Shown here piece by piece: positions 15,658 through 26,544 of a stretch of 64,000 bases of DNA. Source of the DNA: Noviherbaspirillum cavernae (lineage in GTDB: Bacteria > Pseudomonadota > Gammaproteobacteria > Burkholderiales > Burkholderiaceae_D); the NCBI RefSeq assembly GCF_003590875.1, contig NZ_QYUN01000002.1:496001-560000 (forward strand). Direction: 5' to 3'. The notes beneath the pieces are model-generated. The model saw nothing but the letters and a program-made list of their open reading frames with translations. It had not been told where the DNA came from and did not search any database. The position numbers and the translations under genes are program-made. Every line of letters begins with the position of its first letter. The stretch's first letter is position 1.

Positions 15658-16629
15658 GTGAAAAATTCGCAAGCGGTGCCAGAGTTGCAGCACCGTACGG
15701 TGCTGCTGGAGCAGGCGGTCGACGCGCTGGCGATCGAGGGCGTGCGCGCCGATGGCATTTATGTTGATGGCACGTTCGGTCGCGGTGGTCACAGCCGCAG
15801 GATTCTGGAGTGCCTGTCCGCGCGCGGACGCCTGATTGCCTTCGACAAGGATCCGCAGGCGATCGCGACTGCGGCAGCGATTGCGGACAGCCGGTTCGAG
15901 ATCGTGCATGACAGCTTTGCGACGATGGCCGAGGCGCTTGCCGCGCGCGGCGTGGCGCAGGTGGATGGCGTGCTGCTCGATCTGGGCATCTCCTCGCCGC
16001 AGGTCGACGATGCGGCAAGGGGCTTCAGCTTTCGCCTGGATGGCCCGCTCGACATGCGCATGGATACCACGCGCGGCATGTCGGCGGCAGAGTGGCTGGC
16101 GACGGAAACCGAACAGAACATCGGAAAGGTGATTAAAGACTATGGGGAAGAACGGTTTGCTTTTCAGATTGCAAAGGCGATTGCAGCTCGCCGGGCAATC
16201 GAGCCAATTTCAGGCACACGACAGCTTGCCGAGATCGTGGCACACGCCGTTAAAACCCGCGAGAAGGGCAAAGATCCGGCCACTCGTACCTTTCAGGCTA
16301 TCCGGATTTTCGTCAATCAAGAGCTTGAAGAACTCGAAGTAGGTCTCAACGCGGCATTTCGACATCTGGCCCCGCACGGGAGATTGACTGTGATCAGCTT
16401 TCATTCGCTGGAAGATCGCATCGTCAAGCGCTTCATGGCCTCCAAGGCCAACGCGCCGCAGCCCGACCGTCGCCTGCCGATTCGCGCAGTCGATCTGCCG
16501 CAGCCGGAACTGAAACTCCTGTCGAAGATGAAGCCGGCCGAGGCCGAAATCGCCGGCAATCCGCGCGCCCGTTCCGCCATCATGCGCGTGGCCGAACGCA
16601 TCGGCGCACAGAGCGGAGGCGCGCAGTGA
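15658..16629 (+). CDS. rsmH: 16S rRNA (cytosine(1402)-N(4))-methyltransferase
   Basis: A 323-residue SAM-dependent methyltransferase that modifies C1402 of 16S rRNA in the ribosomal P site. The SAM-binding motif is [16 protein letters not shown] (near residue 35); [20 protein letters not shown] (near residue 106) and the C-terminal [16 protein letters not shown] are family signatures. The start is GTG 15658, 9 bases after mraZ, with only a weak ribosome binding site, so translation may be coupled. Its stop overlaps the ftsL start (GTGA). Confidence 0.95.
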   Translation: MKNSQAVPELQHRTVLLEQAVDALAIEGVRADGIYVDGTFGRGGHSRRILECLSARGRLIAFDKDPQAIATAAAIADSRFEIVHDSFATMAEALAARGVAQVDGVLLDLGISSPQVDDAARGFSFRLDGPLDMRMDTTRGMSAAEWLATETEQNIGKVIKDYGEERFAFQIAKAIAARRAIEPISGTRQLAEIVAHAVKTREKGKDPATRTFQAIRIFVNQELEELEVGLNAAFRHLAPHGRLTVISFHSLEDRIVKRFMASKANAPQPDRRLPIRAVDLPQPELKLLSKMKPAEAEIAGNPRARSAIMRVAERIGAQSGGAQ

Positions 16630-16898
16630 GCGGGCGCATCAACTTCGTGCTGACCGTGTTCCTGGTCGCCTGCGCGCTGTCGCTCGTGAATGCGCAATAC
16701 CAGTCGCGTCGCCTGTTCATCGAACTCGAACGCGCCCAGGCCGCGGCGAGGCAGCTCGACATCGACTGGGCGCAGCTGCAGCTTGACCAGTCCACGCTTG
16801 GCAAGCATGCCCGCATCGAAGACAACGCGCGGCGCGACCTGAAGATGGCCGCGGTCACGCCCGCCCGCACCCAGTACCTGACGCAGGGGACGAAATAA
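16626..16898 (+). CDS. ftsL: Cell division protein FtsL
   Basis: A 90-residue bitopic membrane protein of the divisome, partner of FtsB and FtsQ and activator of FtsWI. Residues 4-24 ([20 protein letters not shown]) are the membrane segment, followed by a periplasmic coiled coil (about 28-65) with heptad Leu/Ala. GTG 16626 overlaps the rsmH stop and the gene's stop overlaps the ftsI start. Short divergent FtsL proteins are recognised mainly by this topology and position. Confidence 0.9.
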   Translation: MSGRINFVLTVFLVACALSLVNAQYQSRRLFIELERAQAAARQLDIDWAQLQLDQSTLGKHARIEDNARRDLKMAAVTPARTQYLTQGTK

Positions 16899-18652
16899 TG
16901 GCGGCGCCGCGCACCGCTGCCGCCAGGGGAGTGCCGTTTTCCGCCAGTCCGGTGCTGGCGGTGAAACTGCCCGTATGGCGCTCGCGCATCGTTCTGTTCG
17001 GCTTGTTTTCCGCGTTCGCGGCGCTGGCGGCGCGCGCGCTCTGGCTGCAGGGCATCTCCACCGAATTCCTGCAGAAGCAGGGCGAGTCGCGTTATGCGCG
17101 CACGCTTGAATTGCCGGCCACGCGCGGCAAGATCACCGACCGCAACGGCCAGGTGCTGGCTTCCTCCGTGCCGGTGAAGGCAATCTGGGCGATTCCCGAG
17201 GACGCGCTCGAAGCGCCACCGGAAAAACTGCGCCAGCTCGCCAGGCTGCTGGACATGAACGAGCGCGACCTGCACAAGAAGCTCGACTCCGATCGCAGCT
17301 TCGTGTATCTGAAGCGGCAGGTCGAGCAGGACACCACCGACAAGATCGTCAAGCTCGGCATCCCCGGCATCCAGACCCGCAAGGAGTACAAACGCTTCTA
17401 CCCGGAAGGCGAAGTGATGTCGCATGTCGTCGGCTTCACGAATGTCGAGGACGCGGGGCAGGAAGGCATGGAACTGGCCTTCCAGAAAAATCTCGCCGGC
17501 GTGAACGGCAGTCGCCGGGTGATCAAGGACCGGCTCGGCAACATCGTCGAGGATATCCAGTCGGTGCGCGATCCGCACGACGGCAAGGATCTGACCCTGT
17601 CGATCGACCGCAAGATCCAGTACATCGCGTTTTCGCAGCTGAAGGAGGCGGTGGACAAGCACAAGGCGAAAGCGGGTGCCATCGCGGTGCTGGATGTGCA
17701 GACCGGCGAGGTGCTGGCGCTGGCGAACATGCCGACCTACAACCCGAACGACCGCGCGCGGCTGACCGGCGCGCAACTGCGCAATCGCGTCCTGACCGAC
17801 ACCTACGAACCCGGCTCGACCATGAAGCCGTTCACCGTGGCGCTGGCGCTGGAGAACGGACTGGTCAGGCCGGCCACCACCATCCAGACCGCGCCGGGAC
17901 GCATCACCATCGGCAGGGCGACCATCGGCGATTCGCATGCCCACGGCCTGCTGACCGTCGAGCAGGTCATCGAAAAGTCGTCCAACGTCGGCACCACCAA
18001 GATCGCGCTGCAGATGCAGCCGCAGCAGATGTGGGACATGTTCACCTCGGTCGGATTCGGCCAGCAGCCCAAGCTGGGCTTCCCGGGCGCGGTCGCCGGC
18101 CGCCTGCGCCCGCCCAAGTCGTGGCGGCCGATCGAGCAGGCCACCATGAGCTACGGCCACGGCATCTCGACCTCGCTGATCCAGATGGCGCATTCCTACA
18201 TGATCTTCGCGCGCGACGGCGAGATGATTCCGCTGACCTTCCAGAAAAGCAGTGACCATCCGATCGCCCAGCGCGTCATTTCCGAGAAAACTGCACGCGA
18301 GATGCGCGCGATGCTGGAAACCGCTGCCGGTCCGACCGGCACCGCGCCCAAGGCACAGGTGCCGAGCTATCGCGTTGCCGGCAAGACCGGCACTTCGCAC
18401 AAGCTGGTCGGCGGTCAGTACGCCAACAAATACGTCGGTTCGTTCGTCGGCTTTGCGCCGGTCTCCAATCCGCGCATCATCGTGGCGGTCATGATCGACG
18501 AGCCGTCCAACGGATTCCACTATGGCGGCGAGGTTGCGGCTCCCGTATTCGCCGCCGTCACCGCCAATGCATTGCGCGCCATGAACGTGGCACCGGATTC
18601 GTCGGTTACCGACATCATCATCCCGGCCAATGGCGTGCAGGAGAGCATGTGA
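16898..18652 (+). CDS. ftsI: Septal peptidoglycan transpeptidase FtsI (PBP3)
   Basis: A 584-residue class B penicillin-binding protein that crosslinks septal peptidoglycan with FtsW. One N-terminal membrane helix lies at about 28-48. The pedestal domain (about 60-230) includes RGKITDRNGQVLASS. The transpeptidase domain has the active serine in GSTMKPF (near residue 306), the SxN motif in KSSNVGTTK (near 360) and KTGTS (near 495). All three catalytic motifs are intact. The ATG overlaps the ftsL stop. Confidence 0.96.
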   Translation: MAAPRTAAARGVPFSASPVLAVKLPVWRSRIVLFGLFSAFAALAARALWLQGISTEFLQKQGESRYARTLELPATRGKITDRNGQVLASSVPVKAIWAIPEDALEAPPEKLRQLARLLDMNERDLHKKLDSDRSFVYLKRQVEQDTTDKIVKLGIPGIQTRKEYKRFYPEGEVMSHVVGFTNVEDAGQEGMELAFQKNLAGVNGSRRVIKDRLGNIVEDIQSVRDPHDGKDLTLSIDRKIQYIAFSQLKEAVDKHKAKAGAIAVLDVQTGEVLALANMPTYNPNDRARLTGAQLRNRVLTDTYEPGSTMKPFTVALALENGLVRPATTIQTAPGRITIGRATIGDSHAHGLLTVEQVIEKSSNVGTTKIALQMQPQQMWDMFTSVGFGQQPKLGFPGAVAGRLRPPKSWRPIEQATMSYGHGISTSLIQMAHSYMIFARDGEMIPLTFQKSSDHPIAQRVISEKTAREMRAMLETAAGPTGTAPKAQVPSYRVAGKTGTSHKLVGGQYANKYVGSFVGFAPVSNPRIIVAVMIDEPSNGFHYGGEVAAPVFAAVTANALRAMNVAPDSSVTDIIIPANGVQESM

Positions 18653-20187
18653 TGCAAGACACAATCCTCGCTTCGGCAGAAATCATTGAATGGCTGCGCA
18701 CCGCGGCGCCGGCGGCGCAATTGTCGTCGGATTCGCGCAGCATCGCCAGGGGCGACGTCTTTTTCGCCTATCCTGGAGATGCGGGCGACGGCAGGCGATA
18801 CATTGCGCAGGCGATCGAAAGCGGTGCACAGGCGGTCGTGCACGAGGCGGACGGTTTCGCATGGGACGATGCCTGGGGCGTGCCGCACCTCGCCGTGCAA
18901 GACCTGAAGCAGATTGCGGGGCCGATTGCCAACGCTTACTACAACCAGCCGGATGCCGCCATGTATTCGGTTGCCGTGACCGGCACCAACGGCAAGACTT
19001 CGTGCACGCAGTGGCTGGGCAAGGCTATTTCGCTCCTTGGCGAGGCGACCGCGGTCGTCGGCACGCTCGGCGTCGGCGTGTTCAAGCGCGGCGCGCACGA
19101 GGGCTTCGAGGCGACCGGCTATACCACCCCCGACGCAGTGCTGTTGCAGCGCAGGTTGGCGGAGATCCGCAACGCCGGCGCAAAGGCGCTCGCGATCGAG
19201 GCATCGTCGATCGGCCTGCATCAGGGGCGGTTGAACGGCCTGCATATCGATGTCGCGCTGTTCACCAACTTCACGCGTGATCATCTCGACTATCACGGCG
19301 ACATGGACGCCTACGAGGCGGCGAAAACCATGCTGTTCGACTGGCCCGGCCTGCGGCATGCCGTGATCAATCTGGACGACGAGATGGGGCTGCGCCTGGT
19401 GCAGCATCTGAAGCGGACACGTCCTTCGCTGCCAGTGACCGGCTACACCGTCTCCGGGAAAACGGTGCCGGGCATCGCGATCCTGCGCGCCACCGACATT
19501 CGCGCCAGCCATTGCGGCACCGTGTTCCATCTGGATGCGCCATGCGGTCCGGCGCAGGTGAAAACGCAACTGATCGGGAAATTCAACGTCAGCAACGTGC
19601 TGGGCATCATGGGTGTGCTGCTGGCAAAGGGCGTGGCCCTGAAAGCAGCGATCGATGCGGCGGAAGAGTTGACTGCAGTGCCCGGGCGCATGCAGCAGTT
19701 CGGCGGGCAGGAAGCGCCGCTGGTCGTGATCGACTATGCGCACACGCCGGATGCACTGGAGAAAACACTGGCGACCCTGCGTCAGGTCGCCGCGCAGCGC
19801 GGAGGGCAGCTATGGTGTGTGTTCGGCTGCGGCGGCGACCGCGATCCGGGCAAGCGACCGCAGATGGGTGCGGTTTCCGAAGCGGCGGACCATGTCGTCA
19901 TCACAACCGACAATCCGCGCAGCGAGGAGTCTGCCGCAATCAACGCACAAATCATCAAGGGGATGAGCGCCGCGAGAATGGCAAAGACCACGCCGCAGCT
20001 CATCGAGGACCGCGCTGCCGCCATTCTGTGGGCGGTGCGGCATGCGGCAAAACAGGATGTGGTTCTGGTGGCCGGCAAGGGCCACGAGACATATCAGGAG
20101 ATCAAAGGCAAGAAATTGCCGTTTCTGGATGCAGACCATGCTGCGCTTGCGCTGGCTGCACGGGCAACAATGAAGGGGACTATTTGA
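18652..20187 (+). CDS. murE: UDP-MurNAc-tripeptide synthetase MurE
   Basis: A 511-residue cytoplasmic ATP-dependent Mur ligase that adds the third amino acid of the stem peptide. The P-loop is VTGTNGKTSCTQWL (near residue 108). The motif DNPRSEE (near 419) is the signature of meso-diaminopimelate-specific enzymes, so the cell wall is DAP-type. ATG 18652 overlaps the ftsI stop (TGATG); an in-frame GTG at 18649 is a minor alternative. The C-terminal GKGHETYQEIKGKK motif is typical. Confidence 0.95.
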   Translation: MQDTILASAEIIEWLRTAAPAAQLSSDSRSIARGDVFFAYPGDAGDGRRYIAQAIESGAQAVVHEADGFAWDDAWGVPHLAVQDLKQIAGPIANAYYNQPDAAMYSVAVTGTNGKTSCTQWLGKAISLLGEATAVVGTLGVGVFKRGAHEGFEATGYTTPDAVLLQRRLAEIRNAGAKALAIEASSIGLHQGRLNGLHIDVALFTNFTRDHLDYHGDMDAYEAAKTMLFDWPGLRHAVINLDDEMGLRLVQHLKRTRPSLPVTGYTVSGKTVPGIAILRATDIRASHCGTVFHLDAPCGPAQVKTQLIGKFNVSNVLGIMGVLLAKGVALKAAIDAAEELTAVPGRMQQFGGQEAPLVVIDYAHTPDALEKTLATLRQVAAQRGGQLWCVFGCGGDRDPGKRPQMGAVSEAADHVVITTDNPRSEESAAINAQIIKGMSAARMAKTTPQLIEDRAAAILWAVRHAAKQDVVLVAGKGHETYQEIKGKKLPFLDADHAALALAARATMKGTI

Positions 20188-21581
20188 TGAAATCATCACT
20201 GGCCGGTATTCAGCCGTGGATTTCAGGAACCGTCGCGGTGAATGCGGCGGTTGATGTGGAATTCGACGGCGTGTCGACCGACAGCCGCAACGTCGCTGCG
20301 GGCAACCTGTTCGTCGCCCTGCGCGGCGAGCGCTTCGACGCGCATGACTATCTGAACGAAGTGGCGGCCAGGGGCGTCGCCGCAGTAGTGGTGGAACGCG
20401 TGCCGGACGGCCTGACCGTGCCGGCGCTGGTGGTGCCGGACACGCGCATCGCGCTGGGCGACATCGCGCGCGGCTGGCGGCGGCAGTTCGCCATGCCGGT
20501 GATCGGTGTCACCGGCAGCAACGGCAAGACCACCGTCAAGGAAATGATTGCGGCGATTCTCTCCGCGGCCTTTGGCGGCGAGCACGCTCTCGCCACGCGC
20601 GGCAATCTGAACAACGACATCGGCGTGCCGCTCACGGTATTCCGCCTGAATGCATCGTGCAAGGCGGCGGTGATCGAACTCGGAATGAATCACCCGGGAG
20701 AGATTGCGACGCTGACCGCGATCGCGTTGCCGGTGGTGGGTCTGGTGAACAACGCGCAACGCGAGCACCAGGAATTCATGGAAAGCGTCGAGGCGGTCGC
20801 GAAGGAGAACGGCGCGGTGATCAGCGGCTTGCCGGCGGACGGCGTTGCCGTGTTCCCGGCCGACGATCCGTTCACGCCGCTGTGGCGCGCCTATGCGGCG
20901 GGTTCCGGCCGGCGCGGGACGATGACATTCGGCCTTTCCGCGGATGCGGACGTGACTTGCACTTTTGCGGCGAACGATTTCGGCAGTGATTTGTCCATTG
21001 TCGCCGGTGAGCAGCGTTTCCAGGTCAGGCTGTCCGCTGCAGGCGTGCACAACGTGCGCAATGCGCTGGCGGCGACGGCATGCGCGCTGGCGATCGGTGT
21101 CGCGCCGGAGGCGGTCATTCGCGGCCTGGAATCGTTCGCGCCGGTTGCAGGCAGATTGCAGCGCAAGCAGGCAAAGAGCGGCGCGCTGGTGATCGACGAT
21201 ACCTACAACGCGAATCCGGATTCGGTGCGGGCGGCGATCGACGTGCTGTCGCATGCGAGTGCGCCGCGAGTGCTGGTGCTGGGCGACATGGGTGAGGTGG
21301 GCAGTGAAGGCCGCCGGTTCCATGAAGAGATCGGCGCCTATGCGCGCGAGCGCGGCATCGAACATCTGCTGACGCTGGGCGAACTCGCCCGTCACACCGC
21401 CGGCGCGTTCGGCACGCAGGCAAGACATTTCGACGACATCGGATCGCTCAATCAGGCGGCCGATGCGCTCGCCACGAAGGGCGCGACAACGCTGGTGAAG
21501 GGCTCCCGCTTCATGAAGATGGAGCGCGTGGTGCAGCACCTCGTCAGCACGGTAACAGAACAAGTACAGGAATCTCACTAA
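20187..21581 (+). CDS. murF: UDP-MurNAc-tripeptide:D-Ala-D-Ala ligase MurF
   Basis: A 464-residue Mur ligase that joins D-Ala-D-Ala to the tripeptide precursor. The P-loop is [15 protein letters not shown] (near residue 105); the central [20 protein letters not shown] segment and the C-terminal [11 protein letters not shown] are family signatures. ATG 20187 overlaps the murE stop (TGATG) and has AAGGGGAC 7 bases upstream. It shares the cluster with ddlB, which makes its substrate. Confidence 0.95.
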   Translation: MKSSLAGIQPWISGTVAVNAAVDVEFDGVSTDSRNVAAGNLFVALRGERFDAHDYLNEVAARGVAAVVVERVPDGLTVPALVVPDTRIALGDIARGWRRQFAMPVIGVTGSNGKTTVKEMIAAILSAAFGGEHALATRGNLNNDIGVPLTVFRLNASCKAAVIELGMNHPGEIATLTAIALPVVGLVNNAQREHQEFMESVEAVAKENGAVISGLPADGVAVFPADDPFTPLWRAYAAGSGRRGTMTFGLSADADVTCTFAANDFGSDLSIVAGEQRFQVRLSAAGVHNVRNALAATACALAIGVAPEAVIRGLESFAPVAGRLQRKQAKSGALVIDDTYNANPDSVRAAIDVLSHASAPRVLVLGDMGEVGSEGRRFHEEIGAYARERGIEHLLTLGELARHTAGAFGTQARHFDDIGSLNQAADALATKGATTLVKGSRFMKMERVVQHLVSTVTEQVQESH

Positions 21582-21582
21582 C

Positions 21583-22752
21583 ATGCTGCTTTGGTTGGCA
21601 CAATACTTTCAACAGGATCTCGGCCCGTTGCGGGTCTTCAACTTCATCACTTTCCGCGCCGTGTTCGCCACGCTCACCGCATTGGCGATCGGGCTCTTCG
21701 CGGGTCCGGCCGTGATTCGCATGCTGACGCGCCTGAAGGTCGGGCAGGCGGTGCGTACCAACGGTCCGCAAACGCACCTGATCAAGTCCGGCACGCCGAC
21801 GATGGGCGGTGCGCTGATCCTGCTCGCGATCGGCATTTCCACCTTGCTGTGGTCCGACTGGAGCAACCGCTTCGTCTGGGTGGTGCTGGTCGTGACGCTC
21901 GGCTACGGCGCGATCGGCTGGGTCGACGACTACCGCAAGGTGGTCTACAAGAACCCGGACGGCATGTCGTCGAAGGAAAAATACTTCTGGCAATCGCTGA
22001 TCGGCATTGCCGCAGCGCTGTATCTCGCGTTCTCGGTGTCCGCGCCGACCAATACGCAGGTATGGAATCTGTTCATTGAATGGGTGCAGTCCGGCTTCAA
22101 TCTCGACCTGCCGCCGAAGGCCGACCTGATCGTGCCCTTCTTCAAGACCATCAGCTATCCGCTCGGCGTGTGGGGCTTCATCGCGCTGACCTACTTCGTC
22201 ATCGTCGGCACCAGCAATGCGGTCAATCTGACGGACGGCCTCGACGGACTGGCGATCATGCCGACCGTGATGGTCGGTTCGGCGCTGGGACTGATCGCCT
22301 ACCTGACCGGCAGCGCGATCTATTCGAAGTACCTGTTCATTCCGCACATTCCGGGGTCGGCAGAGCTGCTGATCTTCTGCGGCGCGATGGCGGGTGCGGG
22401 GCTGGCCTTCCTCTGGTTCAACGCGCATCCGGCGGAGGTGTTCATGGGTGACGTCGGCGCGCTGGCGCTGGGCGGCGCGCTCGGCACGATCGCGGTCATC
22501 GTGCGGCAGGAAATCGTGCTGTTCATCATGGGTGGCATCTTCGTCGTCGAGACGCTGTCGGTCATGCTGCAGGTCGGCTATTTCAAGTACACGAAAGCGC
22601 GCTTCGGCGTCGGCCGCCGCATCCTGCTGATGGCGCCGCTGCATCATCATTTCGAACAGAAGGGCTGGAAGGAAACGAAGGTCGTGGTGCGGTTCTGGAT
22701 CGTCACGATGATCCTGGTGTTGTTCGGACTCTCAACCTTGAAGCTGCGCTGA
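21583..22752 (+). CDS. mraY: Phospho-MurNAc-pentapeptide transferase MraY
   Basis: A 389-residue membrane enzyme with ten predicted helices that makes lipid I by linking phospho-MurNAc-pentapeptide to undecaprenyl phosphate. Family motifs: GTPTMGG (near residue 70), [17 protein letters not shown] (near 215), the catalytic [11 protein letters not shown] (near 288) and the HHH loop [11 protein letters not shown] (near 347). It begins one base after the murF stop, and its stop overlaps the murD start. Confidence 0.97.
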   Translation: MLLWLAQYFQQDLGPLRVFNFITFRAVFATLTALAIGLFAGPAVIRMLTRLKVGQAVRTNGPQTHLIKSGTPTMGGALILLAIGISTLLWSDWSNRFVWVVLVVTLGYGAIGWVDDYRKVVYKNPDGMSSKEKYFWQSLIGIAAALYLAFSVSAPTNTQVWNLFIEWVQSGFNLDLPPKADLIVPFFKTISYPLGVWGFIALTYFVIVGTSNAVNLTDGLDGLAIMPTVMVGSALGLIAYLTGSAIYSKYLFIPHIPGSAELLIFCGAMAGAGLAFLWFNAHPAEVFMGDVGALALGGALGTIAVIVRQEIVLFIMGGIFVVETLSVMLQVGYFKYTKARFGVGRRILLMAPLHHHFEQKGWKETKVVVRFWIVTMILVLFGLSTLKLR

Positions 22753-24266
22753 TGAACTACGACGGCAAACACGTTCTCGTTCTCGGGCTCGGCGAATCCG
22801 GGCTGGCAATGGCGCTGTGGCTCGCACGCTGCGGCGCGACCTTGCGCGTGGCCGACACGCGCGACGAGTCGCAACTGATGCAGCGTCTGGCGGACCTGCG
22901 CGCAGCGGTGCCGGACGCCGCATTCGTCGGCGGCGCATTCGGCGCCGGCCTGCTGGAGGGAGTCGATTTCGTGGCAGTCAGCCCGGGCCTTGCGCCGACG
23001 CGTGAACTGACGGACATCATTCCCGCCGCGCAGGAAAAGAACATTCCCTTGTGGGGTGAAATCGAACTGTTCGCGCAGGCGCTCGCCGCACTGCGCGCCG
23101 AGCGCGAGTATGCGCCGAAGGTGATTGCGATCACCGGCACCAACGGCAAGACCACCGTCACCAGTCTGACCGGTCTGCTGTGCCAGCGCGCCGGACTCAA
23201 GACGCAAGTCGCCGGCAACATCAGTCCCGCCGCGCTCGATGTGCTGCGCGCCGCGCTCGATGGCGGCGAGCTGCCGCAGGCGTGGGTGCTGGAGCTGTCG
23301 AGCTTCCAGCTGCACTGGACGCGCAGCCTGCAAGCCGACGTGGCGACCGTGCTCAACGTCACGCAGGACCATCTCGACTGGCATGGCGACATGGACGCCT
23401 ATGCCGAGGACAAGGCGCGCATCTTCGGCGCGCACACCATTCGTCTGCTGAACCGCGATGACGCGAGAGTGATGCAGATGGCGTCGCCGCTGGCATCTGT
23501 GATCACGTTCGGCGCGGATGAGCCGGACCGTCACGACAGCTTCGGGCTGGTCGACGACAACGGCATGCAATGGCTGGCGGTTGCGGCCGCAGCCGAGGAT
23601 GGCACAAGTGGCAACGACAAGCGTCGCCGCAAGAAGGACAGCGTCGAGTTGCCGATCATGGTCAACCGCCTGATGCCGGTCGATGCGCTGAAGATTCGTG
23701 GCCTGCACAACGCGATCAATGCCGTGGCCGCGCTGGCCCTGTGTCGCGCGATCGGTCTGCCGCTCGCGCCCTTGCTGCACGGCTTGCGCGACTATCACGG
23801 CGAGCCGCACCGGGTGGAAATGGTGGCGAACGTCGGCGGCGCGGATTACTACGACGACAGCAAGGGCACGAATGTCGGCGCGACGGTGGCCGCCTTGAAC
23901 GGACTCGGTCCGATGCTGGGCGGCTCCAGCCGCCTGGTGCTGATCGCGGGAGGCGAGGGCAAGGGCCAGGATTTTTCACCGCTGGCCGAGCCGGTTGCGA
24001 AGTATGTGCGCGCGGTGCTGCTGATCGGTCGCGATGCACTGGTGATGCGCGTCGCGCTTGCGCAGTCCGGCATCGCGCTGATCGATTGCGAGACGCTGGA
24101 AGCGGCGGTGCACAAGGCCGCCGAACTGGCGCAGGCCGGAGATGCGGTATTGCTGTCGCCCGCCTGCGCCAGCTTCGACATGTTCCGCAACTATGCGCAT
24201 CGGGCACAGGTATTCGTCGATACAGTGCGCGAGATTGCGCTGTCGCGCGGCGAGGTGATCGCATGA
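22752..24266 (+). CDS. murD: UDP-MurNAc-L-alanine:D-glutamate ligase MurD
   Basis: A 504-residue Mur ligase that adds D-glutamate to UDP-MurNAc-L-Ala. Domain 1 has the Rossmann-like start [20 protein letters not shown]; the ATP site is [14 protein letters not shown] (near residue 128); ELSSFQL and [14 protein letters not shown] follow; the C-terminal domain has [13 protein letters not shown]. It is longer than the E. coli enzyme (about 440), partly because of a basic insert around residues 277-300 ([11 protein letters not shown]). ATG overlaps the mraY stop. Confidence 0.95.
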   Translation: MNYDGKHVLVLGLGESGLAMALWLARCGATLRVADTRDESQLMQRLADLRAAVPDAAFVGGAFGAGLLEGVDFVAVSPGLAPTRELTDIIPAAQEKNIPLWGEIELFAQALAALRAEREYAPKVIAITGTNGKTTVTSLTGLLCQRAGLKTQVAGNISPAALDVLRAALDGGELPQAWVLELSSFQLHWTRSLQADVATVLNVTQDHLDWHGDMDAYAEDKARIFGAHTIRLLNRDDARVMQMASPLASVITFGADEPDRHDSFGLVDDNGMQWLAVAAAAEDGTSGNDKRRRKKDSVELPIMVNRLMPVDALKIRGLHNAINAVAALALCRAIGLPLAPLLHGLRDYHGEPHRVEMVANVGGADYYDDSKGTNVGATVAALNGLGPMLGGSSRLVLIAGGEGKGQDFSPLAEPVAKYVRAVLLIGRDALVMRVALAQSGIALIDCETLEAAVHKAAELAQAGDAVLLSPACASFDMFRNYAHRAQVFVDTVREIALSRGEVIA

Positions 24267-25471
24267 GATTCGCACTGCCATCCTTTTCTTCCGCAACGGC
24301 GCGCCAGCCGGTGGGCACGCTCGCCCAGCGTTCGAAGATGATGGAATACGACCAGCCGCTGGCCTGGGTCGTGGTGCTGTTGATGCTGTTCGGCATGGTG
24401 ATGGTGTATTCGGCATCGATCTCGCTGCCCGATTCGCCGAAATATGCGAACTACAAGAACTCGCATTTTCTGATGCGGCAGGCCACCTTCATCGGCGTCG
24501 CGCTGTTCGCCGCTCTGCTGGCGTTCCGCGTGCGGATCGAGACGTGGCAGCGCCTCGCGCCTTATCTGTTCGTCGCCACCATGGTGCTGCTGGTGCTGGT
24601 GCTGGTGCCGGGTATCGGCAAGGGCGTCAACGGCGCGCGGCGCTGGCTGTCGTTCAAGGTATTCAACCTGCAGCCGTCGGAAATGATGAAGCTGTTCGTG
24701 GTGCTATACGCAGCCGACTACACCGTGCGCAAGCAGCAGTTCATGCACAAGCTGACCAAGGGCTTTCTGCCGATGGCGGCGGCGATCGGCTTTGTCGGGC
24801 TGCTGTTGCTGCTGGAGCCGGACCTCGGCGCATTCGGCGTGATCGTGTGCATCGCGATGGGCATCCTGTTCCTGGGCGGCATCAACGGCATCTGGTTCGG
24901 CGGCATCGGCGTGACCCTGGTCGGCATGTTCTCGATGGTGATCCTGCTGTCGCCCTGGCGGCGCGAACGCATCTTCGCGTACCTGAATCCGTGGCAGGAG
25001 GAAAACGCGCTCGGCAAGGCGTATCAGCTTTCGCATTCGCTGATCGCCTTCGGCCGCGGCGAACTGTTCGGGGTCGGACTCGGCGGCAGCGTCGAGAAAC
25101 TGCATTACCTGCCGGAAGCGCATACCGACTTCCTGCTTGCGGTGATCGGCGAGGAGCTCGGCTTTGCCGGCGTGCTGGTGGTCGTCGTCATGTTCTACTG
25201 GATCATCAAGCGCGCATTCGAAATCGGCCGTCAGGCCATTGCGATGGACCTCACCTTCGCGGGCCTCGCAGCGAAGGGCATCGGCATCTGGATCGGGGTG
25301 CAGGCGTTCATCAACATGGGCGTCAACCTCGGCCTTCTGCCGACCAAGGGATTGACCCTGCCGCTGATGAGTTACGGCGGATCGGGCGTGATGATCAACT
25401 GCGTCGGCCTGGCTATCTTGCTGCGCATCGACTATGAGAACAGAGTCCTGATGCGGGGAGGGCGCGTATGA
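24263..25471 (+). CDS. ftsW: Septal peptidoglycan polymerase FtsW
   Basis: A 402-residue SEDS glycosyltransferase with about ten membrane helices that polymerises lipid II at the septum as partner of FtsI. Characteristic segments include [10 protein letters not shown] (helix 1 end), [19 protein letters not shown], the periplasmic loop [14 protein letters not shown] and the C-terminal [21 protein letters not shown] 24263 overlaps the murD stop (ATGA). The cytoplasmic N terminus has about 40 polar residues. Confidence 0.95.
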   Translation: MRFALPSFSSATARQPVGTLAQRSKMMEYDQPLAWVVVLLMLFGMVMVYSASISLPDSPKYANYKNSHFLMRQATFIGVALFAALLAFRVRIETWQRLAPYLFVATMVLLVLVLVPGIGKGVNGARRWLSFKVFNLQPSEMMKLFVVLYAADYTVRKQQFMHKLTKGFLPMAAAIGFVGLLLLLEPDLGAFGVIVCIAMGILFLGGINGIWFGGIGVTLVGMFSMVILLSPWRRERIFAYLNPWQEENALGKAYQLSHSLIAFGRGELFGVGLGGSVEKLHYLPEAHTDFLLAVIGEELGFAGVLVVVVMFYWIIKRAFEIGRQAIAMDLTFAGLAAKGIGIWIGVQAFINMGVNLGLLPTKGLTLPLMSYGGSGVMINCVGLAILLRIDYENRVLMRGGRV

Positions 25472-26544
25472 AACGTCTCCTGATCATGGCAGCCGGCACC
25501 GGCGGTCATATCTTCCCCGGCCTCGCGATTGCGCAGACGATGCGCGAGCGCGGCTGGCAGGTATCGTGGCTCGGCACCATGCACGGCATGGAGCGCGACA
25601 TCGTGCCGAAGCACAAGGTCGAGATGGATTCGATCGACTTCGCCGGACTGCGCGGCAAGGGCTTGATGCACACGGTGCGCGGCGTGTTCAAGATGGCGGC
25701 CGGTTTTGTCCGCTGCTTCAACATCATCGGACGCCGCAGGCCCGATGTCGTGCTGGGCATGGGCGGCTATGTCACCGTGCCGGGCGGTGCGATGGCGAAG
25801 TTGCGTGGCGTGCCGCTGGTGCTGGTGAATGCGGACGCGGCTCTGCTGCTGTCGAACAAGACGCTCGCGCCGCTGGCAAAGCGCGTCCTGTTCGGCTTTC
25901 CCGCTGATTTCGGCAGTGCTGCCGGCAAGGCGATTGTCACCGGCAATCCGGTGCGCCAGGAAATCATCGCGCTGCCATTGCCGGCGCAGCGTTATCCGGG
26001 CCGCAGCGGCCCGTTGCGCTTGCTGGTGGTGGGCGGCAGCCTCGGCGCGAGAGTGCTGAACGAGTCCCTGCCTGCCGCGCTGGCGCGCATTCCGGCGGAG
26101 TTGCGACCGACGGTCACGCACCAGTCGGGCAAACAGCACATCGACGCCTTGCGCGCCGCGTACGCAAAAGCGCAGGTGCAGGCCGAGGTGCTGGATTTCA
26201 TCGACGACATGCCGCGCCGCTATGCGGACGCGGACCTGGTGATCTGCCGCGCCGGCGCGATCACCGTGTCGGAACTGACGGCGGCCGGCGTCGCCAGCGT
26301 GCTGGTGCCGCTGGTCGCATCGACCACTTCGCATCAACGCGATAACGCGCAGTGGATGGCCGGCCAGGATGCAGCCATCCATCTGCCGCAAACGGAACTG
26401 ACGCCGGAAAAACTGGCGGATTTGTTGCAGTCGCTGACACGCGAACGCTGCCTGGCAATGGCGGAGGCAGCTCACGCCATCGGAAGGCGGCAGGCGAACG
26501 AGGCGATTGCGGATGTATTGGAAGAATTGAGTAACAAGACATGA
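25468..26544 (+). CDS. murG: Lipid II synthase MurG
   Basis: A 358-residue peripheral GT28 glycosyltransferase that adds GlcNAc to lipid I on the cytoplasmic face. The first glycine-rich loop is [15 protein letters not shown] (residues 8-22), then [11 protein letters not shown], the third G-loop [12 protein letters not shown] (near residue 188) and the UDP-GlcNAc site [15 protein letters not shown] (near 258). Its start overlaps the ftsW stop and its end overlaps the murC start, both ATGA. Confidence 0.96.
   Translation: MKRLLIMAAGTGGHIFPGLAIAQTMRERGWQVSWLGTMHGMERDIVPKHKVEMDSIDFAGLRGKGLMHTVRGVFKMAAGFVRCFNIIGRRRPDVVLGMGGYVTVPGGAMAKLRGVPLVLVNADAALLLSNKTLAPLAKRVLFGFPADFGSAAGKAIVTGNPVRQEIIALPLPAQRYPGRSGPLRLLVVGGSLGARVLNESLPAALARIPAELRPTVTHQSGKQHIDALRAAYAKAQVQAEVLDFIDDMPRRYADADLVICRAGAITVSELTAAGVASVLVPLVASTTSHQRDNAQWMAGQDAAIHLPQTELTPEKLADLLQSLTRERCLAMAEAAHAIGRRQANEAIADVLEELSNKT

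Noticed and set aside
16580..18664. 694-codon open frame on the minus strand opposite ftsI
   Set aside because: It lies wholly antisense to ftsL/ftsI, its translation is low-complexity Arg/His/Gly-rich, and GC-rich DNA often leaves such frames open.
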